Assembly: GCA_003220225.1 (NCBI GenBank) | Contig: QHRU01000061.1 | Coordinates: forward strand, 1-62,131 | DNA: 62,131 bases | Reading direction: 5' to 3' | Source of the DNA: Candidatus Rokuibacteriota bacterium | GTDB taxonomy: Bacteria; Methylomirabilota; Methylomirabilia; Rokubacteriales; CSP1-6 | Part shown: in pieces, positions 40,622-47,940 of the stretch | How positions within the stretch are numbered: position 1 is the first letter of the stretch | Layout: every line of letters begins with the position of its first letter | The notes under the pieces: generated by a model | Told to the model about the DNA's origin: nothing | Seen by the model: the letters and a program-made list of their open reading frames with translations, nothing else | Databases searched by the model: none | Made by a program: the position numbers and the translations under genes

Positions 40622-42715
40622 CTACGGAATGAAGTTCAGCGTCTCCGGGAGGGGCGGCGTGATGGGAGTCTCGAAGAACACTCCGGTGCCGTCCGGGTCG
40701 ACGACGAGGTGGCCGTCGTGCTCGAAGAAGATCGCCATCTGTGCCTGGCCGGCGAGCGCGATCCCGCTGGCCGGGCCCGTGATCCGCGTCAGGAACGTGT
40801 GGGCGTTCTTGAGCGGGTTGAGCACGGCGGGCGGCAAGCCGCTGTTGGCCGCGATGAACAGGTCGTTGCGGAAATAGGTGGCGCGGTCGGCGAGGTCACC
40901 GGCGCGCAGGATCGCCGTCGTGGTGGGATTTGGCACAGTCTGATCGCCGCGCGCGAACTGGAAGATCACCGACTTTGGCTGCACGCCCCGCAGCGGCGAC
41001 TTGCGGATGTACGGCGCGTAGGCGACGGGATTGGCCGACATCGACGCCCACTCGGTATTGTCCAGCACGACCTGGATTGCGCTCGCTCCGGGTACCGTAT
41101 CGATCCGCACCGCCTCGTTGCGGAGCGGCATGTTCTCGTCGAACCCCGGGATAATTCCACCCGGGACGACGCCCAGCAGGATGGGATAGAAGGTCGGCCC
41201 CGTGTTGCTCAGCGCCGGCACGCGCAGGAGCAGGCCGACCGCGACGAGGCCGCGGAAGACGCCGAGCCGCGCGACCTCGATGATCGAGCCGCCGGGCACG
41301 TTCGGCACACCCGCGCGGACACTCGGCTCCACGGCGAGGAACATCGTGCCGTAGATACCGCCGAACGACTGGCCCGCATAGTAGATCCGGTGCCGGTCGA
41401 GGCCGGGGATGCCGCCCGTCTCGATCACGCGCACGAGCTGCATGAGGTCCACCACCGTCTGCCGCAGCCCGTCGCGGTTGCCGATGAGGTCGCGCGGCGG
41501 CGCTGCGCTCACGCCTTCCGTCGAATCGATTCTGCCGTTGCCGTCCTGGTCGATGCCGCGCCCGCCGTCCGGGAACGTGACGGGCGGCCCGTCCGTCCGC
41601 AGCACCGTCAACGTGCCGAGGGCGCCGCCGCCGTGGCCGACCACGTTGATCGCGATGCTGGCGAGGCCGTGCGCGGCCAGCGTCGACGCGACCGCGAACG
41701 GCGCGCCGTGCTTGCTGTCGCCAAAGCCGTGGCCGAAGATCACGACCGGCCAACCGCCGGCGGGCGTCGTTCCCGCAGGCAGGATGAGCTGGAACTGCAG
41801 CGTGTTCTCCCGCTGCGGCCGCGGCTCGCCGAGCAACGTGCCCACGGGCGGGATGAAGCGCTCAGGGGTCTCGTAGTCCGGCGACTTGAACTGGCCGAGC
41901 GCGATGGCACTGACCACGGTCGGGCTCAGCGCCGGCGTCGGCAGGAGCGAGCTCGCGAATAGCGGTGCCGTGCCCACCTGGCGCTGCCACTGGATGGCGG
42001 TGAGCGTCGCGAGCGGGAACGTCCCGTGGATCGTCGCCGGCGCGGGGTGGCTGTGCTTGATGCTGGCGCGGATCTTCTCCAGCGTCGACGTCACGCTCTG
42101 AGTGGTGAAGATGCTCAGGGCGGCGATGCGCAGATCCTGGTCGCCGAACTCCTCGAAGTCGAAGTCCTCGTCGTCGCCGCCGTGGCGGCCCCGGCTGCCC
42201 TCGATGCGGCCGCCGGCCGCGTCGCGGACGTCGCGCGTGACGACGAGCGCATAGCGGGTGTGCTGGTCGAGGAGCTCGTCGGACTCGGCGTGCAGCGTGT
42301 TCGTCGCGGGCTCCCACACGATCTGGTTGATGCCCACCACCTTGCCGCCGTGGGCGCCACGGGTCGTGCTGCCGAGACTCACCAGGAAGACGTTGCTGCT
42401 GTTGACCGACGCGGGATCGATCGGCCCGGTGAAGGGGATGGAGATGCGCGGCTGGAGGTTGAAGCCGTCCAGCGTGTTGAGCACGTCGATGTCCGCGCAG
42501 TCGCTCGGGAACGTCGCGCAGTTCGGCTTGGGCAGGTTGACCCGGACGCCGGTGAGGTGGGTCCGGTCCCGCACCGTGAACACGTCGCTCGGAAACGGCC
42601 GGCCCGACGGCGACGAGCCGTCGAAGCGGACGCGCACGCCGGCGGCGAGCGCGGCCGAAGGCAGCAGGACGAGCAGGGCGAACGTGAGGGGGAGCAAACG
42701 TCGCAACGACGTCAT
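40622..42715 (-). CDS. secreted alpha/beta hydrolase with N-terminal Ig-like domain and EF-hand-like loop
   Basis: 697 residues. The signal peptide is cleaved after ALAA (about residue 25). An SbsA/Ig-like N-terminal region (SSPSGRPFPSDVFTVRD, ISIPFTGPIDPASVNSSNVF) precedes a hydrolase domain from about residue 310: GWPVVIFGHGFGDSKHGAPF (oxyanion region), YYAGQSFGGIYGTMFLAVEP with the nucleophile elbow G-Q-S-F-G, and a C-terminal FFEHDGHLVVDPDG that probably supplies His. Between them GIDQDGNGRIDSTEG matches a calcium-binding loop (D-x-D-x-N-G-x-I-D). Likely an extracellular esterase, lipase or polyester hydrolase, and a plausible substrate of the gsp system; both inferred. Confidence 0.82.
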   Translation of the reverse strand: MTSLRRLLPLTFALLVLLPSAALAAGVRVRFDGSSPSGRPFPSDVFTVRDRTHLTGVRVNLPKPNCATFPSDCADIDVLNTLDGFNLQPRISIPFTGPIDPASVNSSNVFLVSLGSTTRGAHGGKVVGINQIVWEPATNTLHAESDELLDQHTRYALVVTRDVRDAAGGRIEGSRGRHGGDDEDFDFEEFGDQDLRIAALSIFTTQSVTSTLEKIRASIKHSHPAPATIHGTFPLATLTAIQWQRQVGTAPLFASSLLPTPALSPTVVSAIALGQFKSPDYETPERFIPPVGTLLGEPRPQRENTLQFQLILPAGTTPAGGWPVVIFGHGFGDSKHGAPFAVASTLAAHGLASIAINVVGHGGGALGTLTVLRTDGPPVTFPDGGRGIDQDGNGRIDSTEGVSAAPPRDLIGNRDGLRQTVVDLMQLVRVIETGGIPGLDRHRIYYAGQSFGGIYGTMFLAVEPSVRAGVPNVPGGSIIEVARLGVFRGLVAVGLLLRVPALSNTGPTFYPILLGVVPGGIIPGFDENMPLRNEAVRIDTVPGASAIQVVLDNTEWASMSANPVAYAPYIRKSPLRGVQPKSVIFQFARGDQTVPNPTTTAILRAGDLADRATYFRNDLFIAANSGLPPAVLNPLKNAHTFLTRITGPASGIALAGQAQMAIFFEHDGHLVVDPDGTGVFFETPITPPLPETLNFIP

Positions 42716-42913
42716 CGGCGTGTCCTCCGGCGCGGGGGTTGCACGGCTCGCGCGATCACCATCGAAAAGTGCGGAAGGGATAGCACGCGCCGCGGCGCGG
42801 TGTCAAACGACGGGCCCCGGCGCCGCGCTGGCGCGCGACGGCGAGCCGCGAATCTCGCCGCCGCGCGACGTGCCCGGGCGACGGTACTTCCGCCCGGCGC
42901 GCGTTCCGAACAG

Positions 42914-43966
42914 CTACGTGCGCAGTACGAAGAACTGGTTGAACGGGTTCTGGACCGGCAGCTTCTCCACGTGCGAGAAGCCGGCCTCCCGGGCGAGGGC
43001 GCGCACGCCGCGCTCGCCGATGACGGTCCCGAGCCCCTCGCCCCGGTGCGCGAGCGACACGGTCATGCAGTGCAGCGGGCTGACGCACTGGAACGCCTTG
43101 CCGACGGGATGACGGTTCTCGAGCGGGTTGTCGGAGGCGTTCGGCTCGGACCAGAGGAACACGCCGTCGTCGGCGAGACCGGTCCGGATCGCGCGCAGCG
43201 TGCCCTTCGGATCCACCATGTCATGGATGCAGTCGAACGCGCACATGAGCCCGAACCTCCGGTCGCGCGGCAGCTGGTTCGCGGGCTCGGCGCGCCACTC
43301 GACGTTGAGCAGCCTGCGCTCGGCGGACGCGCGGCGGGCACGGAAGATGGAGCCCGCGTGGTAGTCGATGCCGAGGAAGCGCGAGGCGGGGAAGGCGGCG
43401 GCCATCGTCATCGTCGACAGCCCGTAGCCGCAGCCGACGTCGGCCACCTCGATCCCCGCCTTGAGCCGCTCGGGAAGACCGGACACGGCCGGCAGCCACT
43501 CCTGCACGAGGAAGTTGACGTAGCCGGGGCCGAAGAAGCGCGCGATGCCCTCTGGCACCTCGGGCCCGATCTCCGAGTAGGAGATGCCGCCGCCGTCGCG
43601 GAAGATGCGAACCAGCTTCTCGGTGTTGGCGACCGTCGGCGCGGTGAACTGCAGCGGACCGCCCGCCGACATGGGGCTCGCGTCGTCGGCGAGCACGGAC
43701 GCCTGCTCGGGCGTCATCACGTACTGACCGGACGTCGGCTCGTAGTCCAGGTACTCGGCGGCGACCATCGCCTTCAGCCACTCGCGCACGTAGCGCTCGT
43801 TGAGTCGGGTCTTGAGGGCGAGCTGCTCGCTCGTCAGCGGCCCCGCGCCCTTCATCGCGCGGAACAGCCCGAGCCGGTCACCGATGTGGCCGAGCGCCAT
43901 GCTGAACGACGCCGCCATGTCAGCGACCATGCGGAATGCCAGCGCCTCGACCTTCTGCTGGTCCAT
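42914..43966 (-). CDS. SAM-dependent methyltransferase with winged-helix N-terminus
   Basis: 350 residues from the ATG at 43966, behind AGGAGG. Residues 1-110 form a winged-helix dimerisation domain (LGLFRAMKGAGPLTSEQLAL, KTRLNERYVREWLKAMVAAE, YLDYEPTSGQYVMTPEQASV). The Rossmann methyltransferase domain starts near 165 with IEVADVGCGYGLSTMTMAAA (motif I), FLGIDYHAGSI, LMCAFDCIHDMVDPKGTLRA and DDGVFLWSEPN. It is similar to the uncharacterised actinobacterial Rv2258c-type proteins. The substrate is unknown. The 198 bases after it (42716-42913) hold no gene. Confidence 0.87.
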   Translation of the reverse strand: MDQQKVEALAFRMVADMAASFSMALGHIGDRLGLFRAMKGAGPLTSEQLALKTRLNERYVREWLKAMVAAEYLDYEPTSGQYVMTPEQASVLADDASPMSAGGPLQFTAPTVANTEKLVRIFRDGGGISYSEIGPEVPEGIARFFGPGYVNFLVQEWLPAVSGLPERLKAGIEVADVGCGYGLSTMTMAAAFPASRFLGIDYHAGSIFRARRASAERRLLNVEWRAEPANQLPRDRRFGLMCAFDCIHDMVDPKGTLRAIRTGLADDGVFLWSEPNASDNPLENRHPVGKAFQCVSPLHCMTVSLAHRGEGLGTVIGERGVRALAREAGFSHVEKLPVQNPFNQFFVLRT

Positions 43967-44067
43967 GGGGACCTCCTGGTGAGAGCCCATTGCGCCGTCA
44001 CGAACCGTCGCGGGAGCAGAGGAGCATCGGCGATGCCACATCCGGCATCCGAAGTTGGCGGGGATTT

Positions 44068-44087
44068 CGACGGCGCCCCCGCCGTCG
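44068..44087. other. 8-bp palindromic hairpin between divergent genes
   Basis: CGACGGCG-CCCC-CGCCGTCG is a perfect stem with a four-base loop in the 183-bp region between the methyltransferase and the F420-reductase-like pseudogene. Could be an operator or chance GC symmetry. Confidence 0.3.
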
Positions 44088-44149
44088 GTATGGAATTGCG
44101 CCCGAGCGCGGAGGCCGCGAGCCGGGCAAGATTCCTGAAGGAGGCGCGT

Positions 44150-44639
44150 ATGCGGATCGCGATCATCGGGGCGGGCCATGTCGGACAAACCCTGGGCCGG
44201 CGCTGGGCCGAGCGCGGCCACACCATCGTGTACGGCGTACGCGAGCCGGAGGCGTCGAAGTCGAAAGACGCCGCGACGGCCACGGGCCACGGCGCGCGCG
44301 TCGCGACGGCGCGCGAGGCGGCCGCCGACGCGGAGGTGGTGGTGCTCGGCCGGATGGGCGCCGGCGGCGCGCGTGGTGAAGGCCTTCAACACCACGGGCT
44401 GGCCGAACATGAAGGATCCGGACTACGCCGGGCAGCCGGCGACGATGCTCGTGTGTGGCGACGACGAAGAGGCGAATCGCGTGGTGGCGGACCTCGCGAC
44501 GTCCATCGGGTTCGAGGCGATCGACGCCGGCCCGCTGAGGATCGCGCGGCTGCTCGAGCCGCTCGCGATGCTGTGGATCCACCTCGCGCTGGTCCGCGGG
44601 ATGGGCACCGGGATCGCGTTCCGTCTGCTGCGGCGCTAG
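44150..44639 (+). pseudogene. NADPH:F420-reductase-like (NAD-binding) gene with internal deletion and frameshift
   Basis: A good SD (AAGGAGG) and ATG at 44150 begin MRIAIIGAGHVGQTLGRRWA, the Rossmann start of NADPH-dependent F420 reductase-like proteins, followed by VYGVREPEASK and AREAAADAEVVVL. The frame is then lost near 44345-44375 and resumes in another frame as ARVVKAFNTTGWPNMKDPDY, ATMLVCGDDEEANRVVADLA, ARLLEPLAMLWIHLALV and a stop at 44639. In intact relatives about 40-50 residues (the V-v-l-A-v-P-w to D-x-x-N-P segment) separate these parts, so an internal deletion and a shift have removed the middle. The product is not expected to work. Confidence 0.75.
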
Positions 44640-46375
44640 GTCCCGAGCTTGCGGCGCGTGTCGGCGAGCGTGGCGGCGATCGCCTGCGGCAGCCGCGACC
44701 CGAACTGGTCGTAGAAGTCGCCGAGGTCGGCCAGCGCCTGGAGCCACTCGCCGCGGTCCACGCGCAGCGCCTCGGCGACCTGCGCGCGTGAGAGGCCCAG
44801 CCCCTCGGTGTCGAGCCCGTCGGCGGCGGGAATCCAGCCGATCGGTGTCTCCTGGGCGCGCCCGCCGCCGCGGATCCGCTCGACGATCCACTTCAGCACG
44901 CGGACGTTGTCGCCGTAACCCGGCCAGAGGAACTTGCCGTCCTCGCCCTTGCGGAACCAGTTCACGCGGAAGATGCGCGGCGCGTTCGACGCGCGGGGGC
45001 CGGTGGCGAGCCAGTGGGCGAAGTAGTCGGCCATGTTGTAGCCGCAGAACGGCAACATGGCCATCGGATCACGACGCACCACGCCCACCTGGCCCGTGAT
45101 GGCCGCCGTCGTCTCCGTGCTCATCGCCGAGCCGAGGAAGACGCCGTGCGTCCAGTCGAAGGCCTCGAACACGAGCGGGATCACTTTCGTGCGCCGGGAG
45201 CCGAAGATGAAGCCGGAGATCGGCACGCCCTGCGGCTCCTCCCAGTTCGGCGCGACCGAGGGGCACTGGTGCACGGGCACGGTGAAGCGCGAGTTCGGGT
45301 GCGCGGCCGGCGTGCCCGGCCTCCACGGCCGGCCCTGCCAGTCCACCAGGCCGGCGGGCGGCTGGGGCGTGAGCCCTTCCCACCACGGCTCGCCCGAGGG
45401 CGTCAGCGCGACGTTGGTGAAGATCGTGTTGCTCTTGACCATGGCCGTCGCGTTGGGATTCGTCTTCGGGCTCGTGTTGGGCGCGACGCCGAAGAACCCT
45501 TTCTCGGGATTGATGGCGCGCAGCTGGCCGGTGGAGTCCACGTGGATCCACGCGATGTCGTCGCCCACCGTCCACACGCGCCAACCCGGTAGCGACGCCA
45601 CGGCCATGGCGAGGTTCGTCTTGCCCGAGGCGCTGGGCATGGCGGCGGCGAGGTACGTGACGTCGCCCTTCGGATCCTCCACACCGATGATGAGCATGTG
45701 CTCGGCGAGCCAGCCCTCCTGGCGCGCCTGCCACGAGCCGAGGCGCAGCGCGTGGCACTTCTTGCCGAGCAGCGCATTGCCGCCATAGCCCGAGCCCACG
45801 CTCCAGATCAGCTTCTCCTCGGGAAAGTGCAGGATCAGCCGGCGGTCCGGCGAGAGATCGCCGAGCGAGTGCACGCCGGCGATGAAGTCGTCGTCGCGGC
45901 GCATGGCCTTCATCGCGACGTTGCCCACGCGGGCCATGATGTGCATGCTGGCCACGACGTACGCGCTGTCGGTGACCATGATGCCCGTGCGGCTCATCGT
46001 GGATCCGGCGGGGCCCATCAGATAGGGTATCACGTACATCGCGCGGCCGCGCATCGCCCCGTCGAAGTACGCGCCCGCCTTGGCCTTGGCCTCCGGCGGG
46101 GCCATCCAGTTGTTGGTCGGCCCGGCGTCCTGCTTGTCGCGCGTGCAGATGAAGGTCAGCTGCTCGGTGCGGGCGACGTCGGAGGGGTGGCTGCGGTGCA
46201 GGTAGCAGCTCGGATAGGTGCGCGCGTTGAGGGGCAGCAGCGTGCCGTCGCGGAGCATCTCCTCGATCAGACGGTCGTACTCCGCCTTGGAGCCATCGCA
46301 CCACACCACGTTGGAGGGCCGAGTCATACCGGCGGTGCCGTCGACCCACTTTTCAGCCAAGCTGGTCGCGCTCAT
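44636..46375 (-). CDS. pckG: phosphoenolpyruvate carboxykinase (GTP)
   Basis: 579 residues. Family features: FICTRDKQDAGPTNNWM, IPYLMGPAGSTMSRTGIMVT, EEKLIWSVGSGYGGNALLGK, the P-loop AAAMPSASGKTNLAMAV (about residues 245-260), VWTVGDDIAWIHVD (metal Asp), GFFGVAPNTSPKTNPNA and FRVNWFRKGEDGKFLWPGYG. It interconverts oxaloacetate and PEP with GTP. The P-loop has Ser where the reactive Cys of most GTP-PEPCKs is found (F-P-S-A-C-G-K-T). An SD (GAGGAG) precedes the ATG. The stop overlaps the end of the convergent pseudogene. Confidence 0.95.
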   Translation of the reverse strand: MSATSLAEKWVDGTAGMTRPSNVVWCDGSKAEYDRLIEEMLRDGTLLPLNARTYPSCYLHRSHPSDVARTEQLTFICTRDKQDAGPTNNWMAPPEAKAKAGAYFDGAMRGRAMYVIPYLMGPAGSTMSRTGIMVTDSAYVVASMHIMARVGNVAMKAMRRDDDFIAGVHSLGDLSPDRRLILHFPEEKLIWSVGSGYGGNALLGKKCHALRLGSWQARQEGWLAEHMLIIGVEDPKGDVTYLAAAMPSASGKTNLAMAVASLPGWRVWTVGDDIAWIHVDSTGQLRAINPEKGFFGVAPNTSPKTNPNATAMVKSNTIFTNVALTPSGEPWWEGLTPQPPAGLVDWQGRPWRPGTPAAHPNSRFTVPVHQCPSVAPNWEEPQGVPISGFIFGSRRTKVIPLVFEAFDWTHGVFLGSAMSTETTAAITGQVGVVRRDPMAMLPFCGYNMADYFAHWLATGPRASNAPRIFRVNWFRKGEDGKFLWPGYGDNVRVLKWIVERIRGGGRAQETPIGWIPAADGLDTEGLGLSRAQVAEALRVDRGEWLQALADLGDFYDQFGSRLPQAIAATLADTRRKLGT

Positions 46376-46486
46376 GGACGAACTCCTCGCTCGCTGAAGA
46401 CTGGCCCCCGGTGACTTCGATTGTCCGTGCGGGACGGCGCGCTGTCAAACAACTTCTTGCGCGCGGGTAAATTTCTTGCAGCGTGC

Positions 46487-46492
46487 TAGCAT
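46487..46492 (+). promoter_or_regulatory. -10-like TAGCAT before cobS
   Basis: It ends six bases before the GTG at 46499 with no SD. No cobalamin riboswitch is recognised in the 123-bp gap. Confidence 0.45.
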
Positions 46493-46498
46493 GCGCCC

Positions 46499-47242
46499 GT
46501 GTCGCGCGCCCTGCTGGCCGTCCGCTACTTGACGATCCTGCCGCTGTCCCGTCGCAGCCACGCCGGCCTCGAGGACCTCGGCCGCGCCGCGCCGTGGTTC
46601 CCGGTGGTCGGGGCCGCCCTCGGGCTCGTCCTCGCGGCGGTCGACGCGCTGACCGTGCGCGTCTTCCCACCGCTGCTCGCCGCGCTGCTGACCGTGACCG
46701 TGTGGAAGTTTCTCACCGGCGGTCTGCACCTCGACGGTCTCGCCGACTGCCTCGACGGGCTGGCCGGCCGTGACCCGGCCGAGCGGCGCGCCATCATGAG
46801 CGACAGCCGCATCGGGGCGTTCGGCGCCATCGGCCTCATCTTCTTCCTCATGCTCGAGTCGGCCGCGGTGAGCGAGCTGCCCCACGCGGCGCGCTGGCGC
46901 GCGCTCGTCGCCGCGCCCGGCATCGCGCGCGCGACGCCTGCGCTCCTGGGCCGGTTGTTCCGCTCCGCGCGAGCCGGCGGGCAGGGCGCGCTCTTTTCCG
47001 CCGGGCTCGGCCGCGCCGCGGCGCCGGCGGCGCTCGGCGTCGCGCTCGCGGTGGCCGTGGCCGTCCTCGGATGGCTCGGTGCCGTCGCGTTCGCCGTCGG
47101 CGTCGCGAGCGCCATGGCGATCGGCGCGCTCCTCGCGCGCCGGCTCGATGGCGTGACCGGCGACGTGCTCGGCGCCGGCGTGGAGCTGGCCGAGCTGGCG
47201 GTGCTGCTCACGGTCTCCGCGTGGACGCACGCGCGACTCTGA
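46499..47242 (+). CDS. cobS: adenosylcobinamide-GDP ribazoletransferase
   Basis: 247 residues, GTG start. The N-terminus reads ALLAVRYLTILPLSRRS, PWFPVVGAALGLVLAA, then the signature FLTGGLHLDGLADCLDGLAG with the conserved D-G-x-A-D-x-x-D-G metal motif and DSRIGAFGAIGL. About six or seven transmembrane helices follow the CobS pattern, ending GDVLGAGVELAELAVLL. It joins adenosylcobinamide-GDP and alpha-ribazole (phosphate) at the inner membrane in the last step of cobalamin assembly. It overlaps the phosphatase gene by 22 bases. Confidence 0.93.
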   Translation: MSRALLAVRYLTILPLSRRSHAGLEDLGRAAPWFPVVGAALGLVLAAVDALTVRVFPPLLAALLTVTVWKFLTGGLHLDGLADCLDGLAGRDPAERRAIMSDSRIGAFGAIGLIFFLMLESAAVSELPHAARWRALVAAPGIARATPALLGRLFRSARAGGQGALFSAGLGRAAAPAALGVALAVAVAVLGWLGAVAFAVGVASAMAIGALLARRLDGVTGDVLGAGVELAELAVLLTVSAWTHARL

Positions 47243-47835
47243 TCTATCTCCTGCGTCACGGCGAGGTGGCCCAGGCCGACCCGCGGCGCTTCATCGGCCA
47301 CCTCGACGTGCCGCTCTCGGCGCGGGGCGAGGCGCAGTGCCTCGCCCAGGCGCGCCGACTCGCCGGCGCGTCGATCGCCGCGCTCTACACGAGCGACCTC
47401 GTGCGCGCCCGGCGCAGCGGCGAGATCATCGGCGCGCCGCACGGGCTGGCGCCCGCGCTCGTGCCCGATCTCCGCGAGATGGCGATGGGCCGCTGGGAGG
47501 GGCTGACCGCGGACGAGATCCGCGCGCGGGAGCCCGAGGCGTTCGACGACTGGATGGCGCGCGTCGGCGAGTTTCCGTTTCCCGAGGGCGAGAGCGTGCC
47601 CGACCTCCTCAGGCGCGCGGGGCCCGCCTTCGACGCGATCGTGACGAAGGCGGCGGGATCCGCCATCGCCATCGTCGCCCACGGCGGCACCAATCGGGCG
47701 CTCCTCTGTCGCGCGCTCGGCCTGCCACTCGCGCGGCTGCTCGCCCTGGGCCAGGACTACGGCGCGCTCAGCGTGCTCGAGCGGCAGCGCGACGGCTGGG
47801 CGCTGCGCCGGCTCAACGAGCGCCCGATGCTATGA
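47221..47835 (+). CDS. cobC: histidine phosphatase family protein, probable alpha-ribazole phosphatase (CobC)
   Basis: 204 residues from the GTG at 47221 within the end of cobS; the longer frame is a shadow. LIYLLRHGEVAQADPRRFIG carries the catalytic R-H-G motif, with LYTSDLVRARRSGEIIG, LREMAMGRWEGLTADEI (second-His region) and IAIVAHGGTNRALLCRALGL (C-terminal catalytic His-Gly). In cobalamin operons this family removes phosphate from alpha-ribazole-5'-phosphate or adenosylcobalamin-5'-phosphate. Assignment to CobC rests on the overlap with cobS. A 15-codon frame overlaps its stop (ATGA at 47832) but shows nothing recognisable. Confidence 0.87.
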   Translation: MDARATLIYLLRHGEVAQADPRRFIGHLDVPLSARGEAQCLAQARRLAGASIAALYTSDLVRARRSGEIIGAPHGLAPALVPDLREMAMGRWEGLTADEIRAREPEAFDDWMARVGEFPFPEGESVPDLLRRAGPAFDAIVTKAAGSAIAIVAHGGTNRALLCRALGLPLARLLALGQDYGALSVLERQRDGWALRRLNERPML

Positions 47836-47877
47836 CCGTGCACATCGTCGCCACGTTCTTCGGCGACGGCGCCGCGT

Positions 47878-47922
47878 GAATAGTCCTCAGGGCCAGAGCG
47901 ACTCGCACTTGCGGTACTATTC
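47878..47922. promoter_or_regulatory. inverted repeat GAATAGT...ACTATTC upstream of the binding-protein gene
   Basis: Two perfect 7-base arms 31 bases apart; the right arm contains a TACTAT -10-like hexamer (47915-47920) and the SD AAGGAG follows at 47929-47934. Could be an operator for the transporter genes. Confidence 0.35.
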
Positions 47923-47940
47923 GCGCCTAAGGAGCCTGCC

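Noticed and set aside
46376-46498. Cobalamin riboswitch upstream of cobS
   Set aside because: The 123-bp gap is too short and has no B12-box-like sequence; a -10-like box lies six bases before the start.
47832-47879. 15-codon frame overlapping the cobC stop (ATGA), and possible read-through of its TGA as selenocysteine
   Set aside because: No recognisable sequence after the TGA and no redox motif before it; probably chance.
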